This document shows, piece by piece, positions 7,421 to 16,571 of a stretch of DNA of 64,000 nucleotides. The translations under genes and the position numbers were made by a program. Numbering within the stretch: position 1 is the stretch's first letter; every line of letters starts with the position of its first letter. The stretch covers positions 620,001-684,000 of the forward strand of contig NZ_JAAQYM010000004.1 of assembly GCF_012986595.1 (NCBI RefSeq). Reading direction: 5' to 3'. The stretch is from Pseudomonas koreensis. Its GTDB lineage: Bacteria > Pseudomonadota > Gammaproteobacteria > Pseudomonadales > Pseudomonadaceae. The notes beneath the pieces were generated by a model. The model saw only the letters and a list, made by a program, of their open reading frames with translations. It was not told where the DNA came from and did no database searches.

Positions 7421-7961
7421 CGTTGAACACTCGGGTCAAGGCATTCAGACGGCGCGAGTACCGAAGGGCGCAGTAGCATGTTGACGCATCGACTGATGGT
7501 GCCACGCTACCTCTTGATTGTCCGACTATCCCCATAGGTGATCAAGTTTTTGGGTTCCAGATTAACAAGCCATGTCACAACCGGCCCATCAGGCCGGCAG
7601 GACAATGGTTGAGGTGAGGGCTGGTCAGGGAACAGTTTTCCGAAGTCCATCAATCACCTCAGTACCTTCGCTACTTTTCGGGTTTATGAGTAGGGAGTGT
7701 CGGGTGCTTTGGTTTGTTCTCGGGATTAACGTGTCGCCTTCTGTCATCCTTTCCGTCGTCACGCTTTGGTTTCGGGCCTGGCTTGATGTGAGTTGACATA
7801 CTTTTCTCGCTATCCGAATGGCTAATTTCAATGGGACAGCTAGCAACCGACAACCGGTGCATCTCTTTCCGCACCGAGGTTTCTAGGCATGCCATGAACA
7901 AGCTAGAACCAATTGCCGGATCTGCAAGAAGAACGTGGCCAGATACGCAAAAATCACTGAT
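7421..7961. other. Long gap with at most one tiny gene
   Basis: No large frame of credible composition on either strand. The only candidate is the 42-codon minus-strand frame at 7671-7799, listed separately. No tRNA, insertion sequence or repeat was recognised. Confidence 0.4.
7671..7799 (-). CDS. Possible 42-residue basic, proline-rich small protein
   Basis: ATG at 7799. The product is hydrophilic, with KPGPKPKRDDGKDDRRR followed by NPENKPKHPT. Such a sharply biased composition is not typical of an out-of-frame shadow. A GAGAAAA stretch lies before the start. No family is recognised, and it may be the remains of a larger gene. Confidence 0.3.
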   Translation of the reverse strand: MSTHIKPGPKPKRDDGKDDRRRHVNPENKPKHPTLPTHKPEK

Positions 7962-8351
7962 TCACTCTGCTTCAGTTTCGTCGTTCAAGAACAAACTGTC
8001 GCTGGTGTCGACCTCTTTAAGCTGGAAGTAACGCTTGCCAGCCTTGAGGGCAGGAAATACTCGGCACTCTGCATAGGGCAGGCCGTAATCGGTGTGCGGG
8101 CCTTGGATGTTGAAAATCACCTGGCCCTCTGAAGAGCCAACGTAGCGCTCCTGTCTAAGGCCAAGCAAGGCGCCTGCCGTTTCTCCATTCGCCTCGGCAA
8201 GGCCGATGACCATTTGGCGAAGCGTCTCGATCTCAGCATCGATAACGGCAGTCGTGAATTTTCGTTCTCGACGATTTCCGAATCCAGAACCTGACGCGCT
8301 CGCAGATCCAATTCGATTTAGCTTGATGTAGGCGAGGGTGACGAGTTCCAC
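7962..8351 (-). CDS. Hypothetical protein
   Basis: 129 residues from GTG 8351, with AGGGA about 8 nt upstream. The middle (KFTTAVIDAEIETLRQMVIG) is helical and the C-terminal part is mixed, with GQVIFNIQGPHTDYGLPYAE. No signal peptide or membrane segment. No family recognised. It is divergent from the TIR gene at 8500 with a 148-bp gap, so the two may share a control region. Confidence 0.5.
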   Translation of the reverse strand: MELVTLAYIKLNRIGSASASGSGFGNRRERKFTTAVIDAEIETLRQMVIGLAEANGETAGALLGLRQERYVGSSEGQVIFNIQGPHTDYGLPYAECRVFPALKAGKRYFQLKEVDTSDSLFLNDETEAE

Positions 8352-8499
8352 GGCAATGTCCCTGAACTATGGAGAGAAGTGGTTTTTCCGATGCGGTGAT
8401 GGCTCCACTCTGCCAGAAATCCCCTAACAGAATGCTGGAGTACCTTGGAGCATAGAGCTCATGGTAACGTCATGACAACGGATGCAATTGGGGTGGGCA

Positions 8500-9463
8500 A
8501 TGGCCAAAATCTTCTTTTCGTACAGTCATGACGACGAAGCGCTTCGAGATCAGCTAGAGAAACATTTGGCTTCCTTGAAACATGAGGGGGCGGTGGAATC
8601 GTGGCATGACCGTCGCATCCTTCCTGGGGAAAACCTTGATGCTTCAATTGACTCGCAGATCGACTCAGCCGAGGTGATCTTGCTCTTGGTGAGTGCGAGT
8701 TTTTTGAGCTCGCATTACTGTTACTCAATTGAGATGCAGCGCGCATTGGAGCGACATGCGAAAGGTGAGTGCAAGGTCGTGCCGGTGATTTTGCGAGCTT
8801 GTGACTGGAGCCATAGTCCTCTCGGTAAGCTGATGGCGGTGCCTCGTGATGGTAAGCCGATCACAAGCTGGACGAATCCTGATGAAGCCTTTACCGATGT
8901 GGTGCGCCAGATCAGGTTGCTCGTTCAGGAGGTGTCCCGCAGCGCCGAAAATTCGACTAGCCAGGGACTGTTCCAGGGAACGCCTTCTACCTCTGTTTCT
9001 GGGTCTATAGCACCGTCGGACGTCATTCGATCGAGCAATCTCAGGCTGCGTAAAAGTTTTACCGACTTTGACAAAGACCAGTTTGCTCACGCCAGCTTCG
9101 AATACATGCGCCGTTTTTTCGAGAACTCGTTAATTGAGCTTGAAGCGCGCAACGCTTGGCATCCAAGGCGCCTTGCGACGAGTCAGTGATGTGCGATTTA
9201 CAGCGTCGATTTACCGAGAAGGAAAGGTGGCTTCGGAGTGTGCTATCTCTATCGGTGAAAGCTTCGATAGAAACAGCATTACCTATTCCGGCCAGATCTC
9301 CAGCAACGGATACAACGAGGCGCTGTCGGTCGAGGTTGACGATCAGGCCATCTATTTCAAGACGCTTATGGGAGGGCACTATTCAGGCCGCGCGAATAAG
9401 CTGAGCGAAGAGGGGGCGGCTGAATTCTTTTGGGGGCGGCTCTTGGAGCGGCTGCAACGATAG
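8500..9463 (+). pseudogene. TIR-domain protein gene, frameshifted near 9156
   Basis: ATG 8500 begins MAKIFFSYSHDDEALRDQLE, the start of a TIR domain of about 140 residues. The likely catalytic glutamate, E78, lies in SSHYCYSIEMQRALE. The first frame stops at 9189 after an out-of-place tail. Deleting one T of the TT at 9156-9157 restores ELEARNAGIQGALRRVSDVR and continues in the other frame to 9463. There the end, KLSEEGAAEFFWGRLLERLQ, is the kind seen in full-length TIR proteins of this group. So one T has been inserted, either a real mutation or a sequencing error. Intact, it would be a stand-alone TIR protein of about 320 residues, possibly NAD-cleaving. Confidence 0.8.
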
Positions 9464-9620
9464 AAGGTGGTGCAGTAGGAATGTTTTGTTCACCCGGCTA
9501 GCCCCTTTCTTGGAAGGCGCCAATTTTTCCACCTCTGTGGCATCGGCTCTGGATTTCCTTCACCCAAGACGACGGTAGCCCGTCCATACTCGAACGGGCA
9601 TTGCCGTCAGACCAGAGAAG

Positions 9621-10169
9621 CTACAACGCAAATGCTCGCCTGTTAGCCTTCGGCGCTCCGTCTTCGAAGAACTCAACCGATGCAACCTGATTGACTCGAT
9701 CGACCATGATGAACGCCCCCAAAAGGTATCCACAGACGTGCTCGGGATGAGTGACACCGTCATACGACCAGACATCGTCAAAGCTTTTTTTGGTGAGAGC
9801 CATCAGCCGCAGCCTATCCGAGTGTATCTGTTCAGCCGTTTTATCGGGCTTGGCCATTTCAATGGCGATCAGATTATCTCGTCCTTTCTCCCCACGACTG
9901 TGCACGATAAGATCGCAGGTGACGTTGATCACCTCCGTATTATCCAATAGGACAGTCTTGATCTTCCCGCCTTGCTTTCTGTTGTACTCAGGATCTGCGC
10001 AATAACCTTCAAGACTGTATGAGGGAAGCAAATTTTCGAACTGCATTGCGAGTCGACCGCAGAGATTTCTTTCGGCAGTGTTGTCCCTGATGCTAGCTGC
10101 GTCCTTGACCAGGAAGCGGGTAAATGCATCTTCAAAAAGCTGGTACACGGTGCTCCGCGAAATTTCCAT
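9621..10169 (-). CDS. PD-(D/E)XK-like nuclease-fold protein
   Basis: 182 residues, ATG preceded by GGAG at 8 nt. An N-terminal helical part contains ERNLCGRLAMQFENLL. A core with D86 in NVTCDLIVHSRG and E104 in DNLIAIEMAKPDK follows. This D-(about 17)-E-x-x-K arrangement on successive beta strands is characteristic of PD-(D/E)XK folds, with E34 as the usual helix glutamate. The family is unnamed to me. It may be a DNA- or RNA-cleaving effector or an enzymatically reduced relative. The Cas2/SinR-like gene lies 184 bp upstream on the same strand. Confidence 0.6.
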   Translation of the reverse strand: MEISRSTVYQLFEDAFTRFLVKDAASIRDNTAERNLCGRLAMQFENLLPSYSLEGYCADPEYNRKQGGKIKTVLLDNTEVINVTCDLIVHSRGEKGRDNLIAIEMAKPDKTAEQIHSDRLRLMALTKKSFDDVWSYDGVTHPEHVCGYLLGAFIMVDRVNQVASVEFFEDGAPKANRRAFAL

Positions 10170-10353
10170 TCTAAAAACTCCAGTCCATTGCCAGGAAGGT
10201 GGCTCTTACGATACGCCACTAAACGCGAATGCTGGGCGTGGCCTTCTAACAACTCATTAGGTACATTTGGAAAAAGGCACGTGCATACACCTGCCTTTTT
10301 TGGGGAGGGCAGTCACTTAGCGATTGCCAAGACTCAAGCTGCGCAAGACGACC

Positions 10354-10638
10354 TCAGACTCGTGCATTGATCCAATCCCAGACGTTCTTATCAAGCCAAC
10401 CCTGACGCTCTCCATTGTTCACTTTGGTGATGAAGATGCGATCGTTGTTGTCGAGCTTAAGCTTAAGATCATCATTGACTTGAGCGGGAGTGGCATTACT
10501 CTCGACCCATCGCACAGTCTCCAGTCCCGAGTCCTTGATATTCGGGTAGCGCTCCAAATGCGCGATGAATGCTCGACGAACTTGATCGTAATTGCCGCGT
10601 TCCTTGTTGAGATTCCATGTGACCATGTAGACAGACAT
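10354..10638 (-). CDS. Stand-alone SinR/Cas2-like small protein
   Basis: 94 residues with GGAGG 6 nt before the ATG. MSVYMVTWNLNKERGNYDQV has the beta strand plus D/N-rich turn of the ferredoxin-like Cas2/VapD/SinR fold. The C-terminal NDRIFITKVNNGERQGWLDK gives the second strand pair. No CRISPR array or other cas gene is present, so a CRISPR role is unlikely. Members of this fold also occur as stand-alone nucleases or toxins in defence regions. Confidence 0.65.
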   Translation of the reverse strand: MSVYMVTWNLNKERGNYDQVRRAFIAHLERYPNIKDSGLETVRWVESNATPAQVNDDLKLKLDNNDRIFITKVNNGERQGWLDKNVWDWINARV

Positions 10639-10891
10639 CGATACCTCCTTGTTGAGCCGAAAATGGCTACTGTGAGATTAGATGACCGCGTAGCGGGTGG
10701 TAGAATTTTGTCCGCCGTGATCCCTCCAGAAGCTCGACCACAGATCCAGTCTAATACCGCGTTAAGTAGCGCAAAAAAATACTGATATTGGTTCTCACTG
10801 CCCTATGCGCCTGGTCATGCGAGTATTAGGTTTAGCCAGGAAGCCAAGTCATGGCCGCCACCAATTCTCTCAAACCAAAGGAGCGTCCGAA

Positions 10892-11233
10892 ATGGACTTC
10901 ATCACGACTGGAATCATCGCAAGCTCGGTTTATGACGTTTTCAAGCATGGGCTGAAACTGAGTGCCGGAATGCTGAAAGAGCGTCTAAGCCAGTGGATCA
11001 AAGAGGACGTTGTAGCCGAGGCAGTGGCTGAAGAGCTTGCCAAATTGGGGATCGATGACGGGATGAGCGAGATAGCAATTACTCGCCGTCTTGAGCAATC
11101 GCCTGCAATTTCTGGTTTGATTCGCGATATCAACGCGAAGGTGGCGGTAGTCGCACATTCCACGATCACCAATGTGACGCAGACCCACAGTGGTAGCGGT
11201 GACAATGTCGCCGGCAACAAAATCGCCAAGTGA
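10892..11233 (+). CDS. GapS6a-like small partner protein with C-terminal GSGDNV motif
   Basis: 113 residues from ATG 10892, with GGAG 9 nt upstream; an upstream in-frame start at 10805 is less likely. The N-terminal two thirds are helical (ASSVYDVFKHGLKLSAGMLK and LSQWIKEDVVAEAVAEELAK). The last 16 residues carry HSGSGDNVAGNKI, which recurs near the N-terminus of the next protein. The gene overlaps the next by GTGA, so translation is coupled. Order and sizes match my recollection of the GAPS6 two-gene anti-phage system described from gamma-mobile-trio islands. I infer a sensor or adaptor role for this protein. Confidence 0.65.
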   Translation: MDFITTGIIASSVYDVFKHGLKLSAGMLKERLSQWIKEDVVAEAVAEELAKLGIDDGMSEIAITRRLEQSPAISGLIRDINAKVAVVAHSTITNVTQTHSGSGDNVAGNKIAK

Positions 11234-11298
11234 TTCGAACTGAGGTAGCACGCTTGACTAGCATTGAGCAGAACCACAGTGGAAGCGGCGATAACGTC
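11180..11298 (+). repeat. Duplicated GSGDNV-coding motif across two genes
   Basis: The 30-bp segments 11180-11209 and 11269-11298 match at about 25 positions, with differences mostly at third codon positions. They code for QTHSGSGDNV at the end of the small protein and QNHSGSGDNV at residues 14-23 of the large one. Protein-level conservation with silent divergence indicates selection on the peptide motif. Confidence 0.8.
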
Positions 11299-14200
11299 AG
11301 GGACAAGATCTACATAGAGATCAAGTCGCTGGCCCCCTCTGATCTACTCATTCCCATGGAAATGGTGTTCGAGAGCCTGCGCAAAAAAGACCCGGCCACT
11401 GCAAAAATTCAGATGACGATGCTGAAGGCGCTGGCCCAGAAAGACCATGAAGCAGCAGCGTTGGTTGAAGTCATTTCCATCTATGGTGAACTGGTCGAGG
11501 TCGAAGAGCAGGGCGCCGCTTGGGGAACGGTTTCGAAAATCGCAGCGTCAGCCAAAAACGCTATCGTCAAAGACTTCTGTTTAGCTGCTCTTCTGCGCCT
11601 GGCCCGTCGTACCGAGCGGGAATCGGCGGCAAAAGAGCATTACCTCGCGGAACCTGCTCCAGGGCCGTACTCCAAAGAAGCGTTCTTGCGCTCCTACGCC
11701 GATACAACTCAACTTGAGGCGGCAAGCCAGCAATTCATTCTATCGGAAGGGGAGCTTACGGGGATCGTTGAAGGGGCTCTTCGACTGGATCTGGACGATT
11801 TGGCAAATCGTATGGCGAAGCGTCTGAGCGATGAGTATAAGTCCTACAACGCCGATGTACTTCAAGCGATGGCGAGCGCTTCCACCCTGAATGGACATCT
11901 GTTCTCACAACATCTGTGGTTGAATTCGCCGGAGGTGAAACAGCGTTTGGATGACCTCACCGCACGAGTCGTTGAACTCATGGAGCGGTCGGACGGTACC
12001 GACGTTCGCCTCTATAACATGGCATGCCCCATTTTTGAGACCTATCAAGGCTTGGCTCCGCCAACACTGTTTGAAATACTCAAAAAGAATCTCGAAGTAT
12101 TCGACCCTATCCATCCCGAAACCGCCGCCCGATTCAAAGCCATCGCCGGAGACCGCACGCACCTTCCCCAATGGCAGCAAGACCTTTGGGATGCCAAAGA
12201 AAGCCCGCAGAAACGAGCCGCATGGTGTCGGCAGTTTCTAGCAGCAGGTACTCAAAAACTTGTAGAGGTGATTCCTTTCATCCATCTCGCGACCCCGGCT
12301 GAGATTGGCGTGTGGCTATCTAAGGAAGCACCGATTGGCGAAACGTCAGAAATGGAAGTTGCATTCCTGAGACTTCTCGCTCGCGCATTCCGTAGTGCTG
12401 AAGAGGAGGGTGACCTGCTGCAACGAAGTGCGTTGGCTGATCAGGTTGAGCGCTTCCTAAACGACTGGGGCGACAAGATCCCAAGTATCGCACCTGAACG
12501 AATATTCGAGCTCGCTGAAAAACTGTTCGATGCCAAGCTGCCTCACAAGTCGCTTGGCATTACTTCACGATTGATACCCGCCCACGCTTTGTGGCCTTCG
12601 CCCTTTGTAGTCATGCACCTGAAGTGTCTGCTGGAGACGCAGCAATACAAGACCTTTGACGACGTCGTATCCCGGGTTGCAGGGGCGGATACGTCTCTCA
12701 TGATCATGAGCTTTTGCTCGCTGAGAGATGAGCAGTTGGGTGACATCGCATCGGCAATGAAGATCAGCGACCAGATGGTTGCGCTTGCGCCCAAGGTGCC
12801 ATACGGCTGGTATCGAGGCTGCTATTTACGCAACCGCTATCGAGATGAATCTGAACAGAAAGAGTTTCACGTACAGATACCTGACTCACTGCTGCAAAAT
12901 CATTCGCGTGAGGTGGCGGCGATACTCTATTTCCTCACCAAAACAGGGAATTTCAAGCGAGCAGAAGCCCGATGGGTGGAATGGTTTATCGATGATCCCA
13001 GGGGGCTCGCGGTCGAGCTTGTGAATTTCCATTTTGGATTGATCACCGGTGGCTGGAGTCAATTTGAGGATTCGCCTGAGCTGGAGGTATGTAAGGCCGC
13101 TTTTCAGTTTGAGCAAGACGGCAGCACGATGATCAGGCTGATCGTCGATGAGCACCATCCTTCCAATGAGTGCACGTTGAAAGCCTCCAGCCAATTGGCG
13201 GAGCTACTTCAGAGATTGCCCATCGGCGAAAGCGCCAACTTGGGCATGACTAGTTATAAAGTTCAGCAACGCCTACCGCCCTATGTGGCTTGCTTGCGAA
13301 TCGCACTCCAGCTTCGGCATATCCACAACGACGGCAGCGACTGCTTCGCGATGATGAAGATGCCGTCGGATACTGCTGAGATGGTGCCTTTTCTGGAAGA
13401 GAAATTGGGGTTTGGAGGCGACAAACAACTGACGACCAAGGTCGACGATGTTCCTCTTTTCATGCGCGGGCATGCCCTGTATCCAGACAATGCTTTCAAA
13501 GGAGCATTGAATTGCTGGACTGACGTTTCCATTCCTAAGTCGTGGCTCTTCGCTGAAGGAGAAGCCGAACCCCAAGCGGTTGTGCTTGATGCCTACAGTA
13601 TCGGTTATCTAGCCGTCACTGATCTGGCACAGCATTTATTGAACGTCGGCGTCTCCTTCGTTTTGCCGGCTACTACCAAGGAGGCCCTCAGCGAATGGCT
13701 TGAAGAAATCACTGCAGAAAATTTCATGGCGCTGGGCGTGACCGAAGGAGGTAGGTTGTTTCGCACCACCGCAGCAGATATCCGAGCCCGTGATGGGCAT
13801 ATCCTGCAGGCCCTACGTGCAATTCTGGACAACGCAACTGTTGCCCATCCCGTCCTGCACGACACCGAGCTTGAGATCTATTCGATCAAGGAAGGCATCG
13901 ACTCTACGGCGTACGACGCGATGCAACTTTCGCTCGCAAACGACATTCCGTGGCTTTGCATGGATGGAACGTTTGCCTCGCTTCATCATTCGACGGGATA
14001 CAAAACTGCGAATGCAAATGCACTCGTTGCGCGTGCGATGGCCAGCTCACCGTCGGACTTTGAGCACAAACGCCACGGGCTCTTGCTCTATGCTTCAGGC
14101 GCGCTTCCATTGCCGCTCACCTTCGGTGACATCCATCGTTTGGCCGCGAACCCGAATGCACTGGCCGGGTTTATTTTGTTCAAGATCATCCAGAACCACG

Positions 14201-14592
14201 GGCATCAGATTTTTCTGAAAAACGATCAGTCGCTGTTCCTGTTGGACATGATCTTGACTCACCTCACGAGCCGGTTTTATTCGGGGAACAGTCACAAAGC
14301 AGTGCGGCCAGCCTATACGCCCTGGACAAATTACACCTCACACGTTTTTAACCATGGGATGAAGCTTTTTTTGGCAGCCTTTGACGTGGGCACCATCGAG
14401 TATCGGCTGGCCGCAGCGATGATGTACATGGGATCATCGATCAGCTTCAACACACCACTCAAGAATTTCGTCATTGGTCATTTCATGGACTTTGCTAGAG
14501 GGCATTTCATGGATGTCGAGGCGATTAAGGAACACCTTAAGTCGCTGAGCGAGGTGATGGATTCGAGTTCCGTTGAAGCTGGTCAGCAATAG
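11230..14592 (+). CDS. GapS6b-like large protein: helical repeats plus PIN-like domain
   Basis: 1,120 residues from a GTG overlapping the previous stop. Residues 14-27 hold the shared motif QNHSGSGDNVRDKI. Residues of about 45-700 are almost wholly helical, in a TPR-like pattern. Residues 785-935 look like a PIN-type ribonuclease: VVLDAYSIGYL (D787), YDAMQLSLAND (D896) and LCMDGTFASL (D912) supply the acidic positions expected at strand ends. The last 180 residues are helical. Architecture and pairing fit GAPS6b as I recall it. Predicted role: RNA-cleaving effector, likely tRNA or other RNA, triggered through the helical-repeat part and partner. The start may alternatively be TTG 11254. Confidence 0.7.
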   Translation: MIRTEVARLTSIEQNHSGSGDNVRDKIYIEIKSLAPSDLLIPMEMVFESLRKKDPATAKIQMTMLKALAQKDHEAAALVEVISIYGELVEVEEQGAAWGTVSKIAASAKNAIVKDFCLAALLRLARRTERESAAKEHYLAEPAPGPYSKEAFLRSYADTTQLEAASQQFILSEGELTGIVEGALRLDLDDLANRMAKRLSDEYKSYNADVLQAMASASTLNGHLFSQHLWLNSPEVKQRLDDLTARVVELMERSDGTDVRLYNMACPIFETYQGLAPPTLFEILKKNLEVFDPIHPETAARFKAIAGDRTHLPQWQQDLWDAKESPQKRAAWCRQFLAAGTQKLVEVIPFIHLATPAEIGVWLSKEAPIGETSEMEVAFLRLLARAFRSAEEEGDLLQRSALADQVERFLNDWGDKIPSIAPERIFELAEKLFDAKLPHKSLGITSRLIPAHALWPSPFVVMHLKCLLETQQYKTFDDVVSRVAGADTSLMIMSFCSLRDEQLGDIASAMKISDQMVALAPKVPYGWYRGCYLRNRYRDESEQKEFHVQIPDSLLQNHSREVAAILYFLTKTGNFKRAEARWVEWFIDDPRGLAVELVNFHFGLITGGWSQFEDSPELEVCKAAFQFEQDGSTMIRLIVDEHHPSNECTLKASSQLAELLQRLPIGESANLGMTSYKVQQRLPPYVACLRIALQLRHIHNDGSDCFAMMKMPSDTAEMVPFLEEKLGFGGDKQLTTKVDDVPLFMRGHALYPDNAFKGALNCWTDVSIPKSWLFAEGEAEPQAVVLDAYSIGYLAVTDLAQHLLNVGVSFVLPATTKEALSEWLEEITAENFMALGVTEGGRLFRTTAADIRARDGHILQALRAILDNATVAHPVLHDTELEIYSIKEGIDSTAYDAMQLSLANDIPWLCMDGTFASLHHSTGYKTANANALVARAMASSPSDFEHKRHGLLLYASGALPLPLTFGDIHRLAANPNALAGFILFKIIQNHGHQIFLKNDQSLFLLDMILTHLTSRFYSGNSHKAVRPAYTPWTNYTSHVFNHGMKLFLAAFDVGTIEYRLAAAMMYMGSSISFNTPLKNFVIGHFMDFARGHFMDVEAIKEHLKSLSEVMDSSSVEAGQQ

Positions 14593-14762
14593 CGGCGAAA
14601 AGTCCTGGCGTGTTCGCATGTAGTCGGCTCCGTGACCCATCTCTGCCTTTTCTGCTGCTATTCCAAATTGGCGGGAGCTCAGGTTGAGTATTTGAGGTAA
14701 CCCCGGCGTCGCACGGTGGCTATTACACCAGCGTCGCCAGGGTCGGAGCACTGCGTGTTGTT

Positions 14763-15749
14763 CTATTCAGATCGTTCAGGCACGAGCGAAGGAGGGGTGG
14801 TAGCGGTATCGCTTGGCCATATAGCTTTCGAAAGCACACCGTCACCAGGCTCCTCTGTTCCCCCCATTGGTTCGGTTATAGGGAAAGGATGGGACTCTGG
14901 ATGCGGTTCACCAGTAGCCAGCGCTTCTCTTATCCGCAATGCAGCCTCTAATCTGGCATGTAGTTCTCTGGCCCGTTCGAGGCGAAAAGCAAAAAAACCA
15001 AGTAGGAAAAAGCATACGCAGCTGCCGACTTTCAGAATCTGAGCTGTTTTGATTTGGCTATTGATGGACTCTGCGATGAATTCGTCATTAAGTCCCAATA
15101 CAAGATTACAGATAGCATCCTTGTCCCACATGTCGATCGCGATTTTAGGATCGTCGGTATAACGACATTCAGCTTGCTGGAGATGCCAAGTCTTACCGCG
15201 CAGCATGTGTGGGAGATCGAATGTCGGGCTGTGGGCTTCATTGTTTCCGGCCCAAAACCAGGTGCCGGTGAAATTAATCCGTAGGAGGGCAAAGTCGTCC
15301 CTATCCACGAATTGGCCGATTGCGAGCAATAAAATTCCCATCACCACGTAGGCACCCCGGACTAGGCATAACCGCCACAAACCTGGAATGCCAAAGCTCA
15401 ACTGGTTGGCGTTGAAGTACCCGCCAGCCCGTCGTAATTCTGCGAATTCCAACTTGTGCTCTCGCATCCAATCATGCAACTTCACTTTAGCTTTAACCGA
15501 GCGAAGGTGAAATCCTGTCTTCAGATTGAATTTGTTCAGATCGAGATAATCGTCGGCGACCTTTTGGTCGTCCGCATTCGCGTACTTACCTTCAAGACCC
15601 AGCCACTTCAACAGCTGGTGAACGATGAAGAAAAGCGATCGTGTGCGCCACCAGACGGCGCCAACGACGAAAATGCCGCATGCGATGGGCCAGAGTTTGT
15701 AGAGAACGTCCAACACATGCATCACGGCTGTGAAAGTTTGTTCGGTCAA
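14763..15749 (-). CDS. Membrane protein, possibly DUF6216 family
   Basis: 328 residues. Hydrophobic segments are visible at about 17-40 (LWPIACGIFVVGAVWW), 128-150 (LVRGAYVVMGILLLAIGQFV) and 245-262 (VGSCVCFFLLGFFAFRL). A basic cytoplasmic loop lies between the first two and a proline-rich C-terminal tail follows. It resembles a family I recall as DUF6216 in Pseudomonas accessory regions, but this is from memory. It is convergent with the GAPS6-like operon, 170 bp away. Function unknown. Confidence 0.6.
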   Translation of the reverse strand: MTEQTFTAVMHVLDVLYKLWPIACGIFVVGAVWWRTRSLFFIVHQLLKWLGLEGKYANADDQKVADDYLDLNKFNLKTGFHLRSVKAKVKLHDWMREHKLEFAELRRAGGYFNANQLSFGIPGLWRLCLVRGAYVVMGILLLAIGQFVDRDDFALLRINFTGTWFWAGNNEAHSPTFDLPHMLRGKTWHLQQAECRYTDDPKIAIDMWDKDAICNLVLGLNDEFIAESINSQIKTAQILKVGSCVCFFLLGFFAFRLERARELHARLEAALRIREALATGEPHPESHPFPITEPMGGTEEPGDGVLSKAIWPSDTATTPPSLVPERSE

Positions 15750-16073
15750 GATTTGAGGGCTCCGGTCAGTCGGTAGGGCGGTTCATGTAGGTACACAGTA
15801 GAAACTTGGGCGTTTGCGTCTGCAACCGAATAGCCGTGTAAAAATGAGGAGGATGAATAAGCGAGGGCCTAGCTGTTGGTCGATTGTTCGTCATAAAAAC
15901 CTGATGGTTCGTTCGAACCAAAACCTACATGCAGGCAACCTTTTACCCACTGTCAGCCCCGAACAAATTCTACGGATTATCCGGAATTTCCAGGCCGTAT
16001 TTTGGCGTGCGCCGGAGCGCGCTGCGGCGGACGATGTAGCGGTGCAATTTTGCGCATCCTGGAGGATTTTTTT
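15750..16073. other. Gap with no convincing gene
   Basis: Frames here lack protein-like composition and do not match recognised families. The only functional hint is GGAGG at 16061, which serves the small frame at 16074. Confidence 0.4.
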
Positions 16074-16289
16074 GTGCAAACCTTACGTAAGCTATTTCGG
16101 TATACCCAAACGCGGCTGACCAAACGCATTGTGGCCTGGACGTTGTTTCCCTACGTTATCTTTCAAGCCGTTCAGTCCTCGAAGGCGCTCATGTGCGCTA
16201 CCGTCCATGTGATTCAGGATTTGGGTTTCTGGGAATCGCTGCCCTACACGCTGGCATGCGCATGCGCTACAGCGGTCGCCATCACCTAA
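16074..16289 (+). CDS. Possible 71-residue hydrophobic small protein
   Basis: GTG 16074 sits 8 nt after a clear GGAGG. The product has a basic N-terminus (LRKLFRYTQTRLTKR) and two hydrophobic stretches, IVAWTLFPYVIFQAV and LPYTLACACATAVAIT. It could be a small membrane protein. No family is known to me and the upstream part of this frame is not needed. Confidence 0.4.
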   Translation: MQTLRKLFRYTQTRLTKRIVAWTLFPYVIFQAVQSSKALMCATVHVIQDLGFWESLPYTLACACATAVAIT

Positions 16290-16571
16290 CAGGCTAAGGT
16301 TGTAGCTCGTAATTTGCGCAAAACCTACAAGCTGTTCTAGCCCTCGAATAGGACTCTGTCAGCACGCGCAGGCAGAGGTCTATTTTAAAACTCAAATCGC
16401 CTGGGCGCTGGCTGCGAGTACTGACCAAAATCAATGCCTTTGGCGTCCTGCGTGCTCATCCCCACCGGCTTACGCTCAGTGACGTCTCGGTTCTAGATCA
16501 GTCGGGTTGATGGAAGCTTCACATTATGAAGCTTCCGATTTGGAACATGGTCAGGTGATTTGAGATCAGCT
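16290..16571. other. Gap downstream of the Thoeris operon
   Basis: No credible gene. An inverted AGCTTC...GAAGCT element around 16512-16535 is a weak terminator-like hairpin near the end of thsB1, without a long T-tract. Confidence 0.3.

Noticed and set aside
9134..9463. Separate small gene downstream of the TIR gene
   Set aside because: Its sequence continues the TIR protein once one T near 9156 is removed, so it is the frameshifted tail.
10354..10638. CRISPR-Cas locus suggested by the Cas2-like fold
   Set aside because: No repeat array, no cas1 and no other cas gene in the window.
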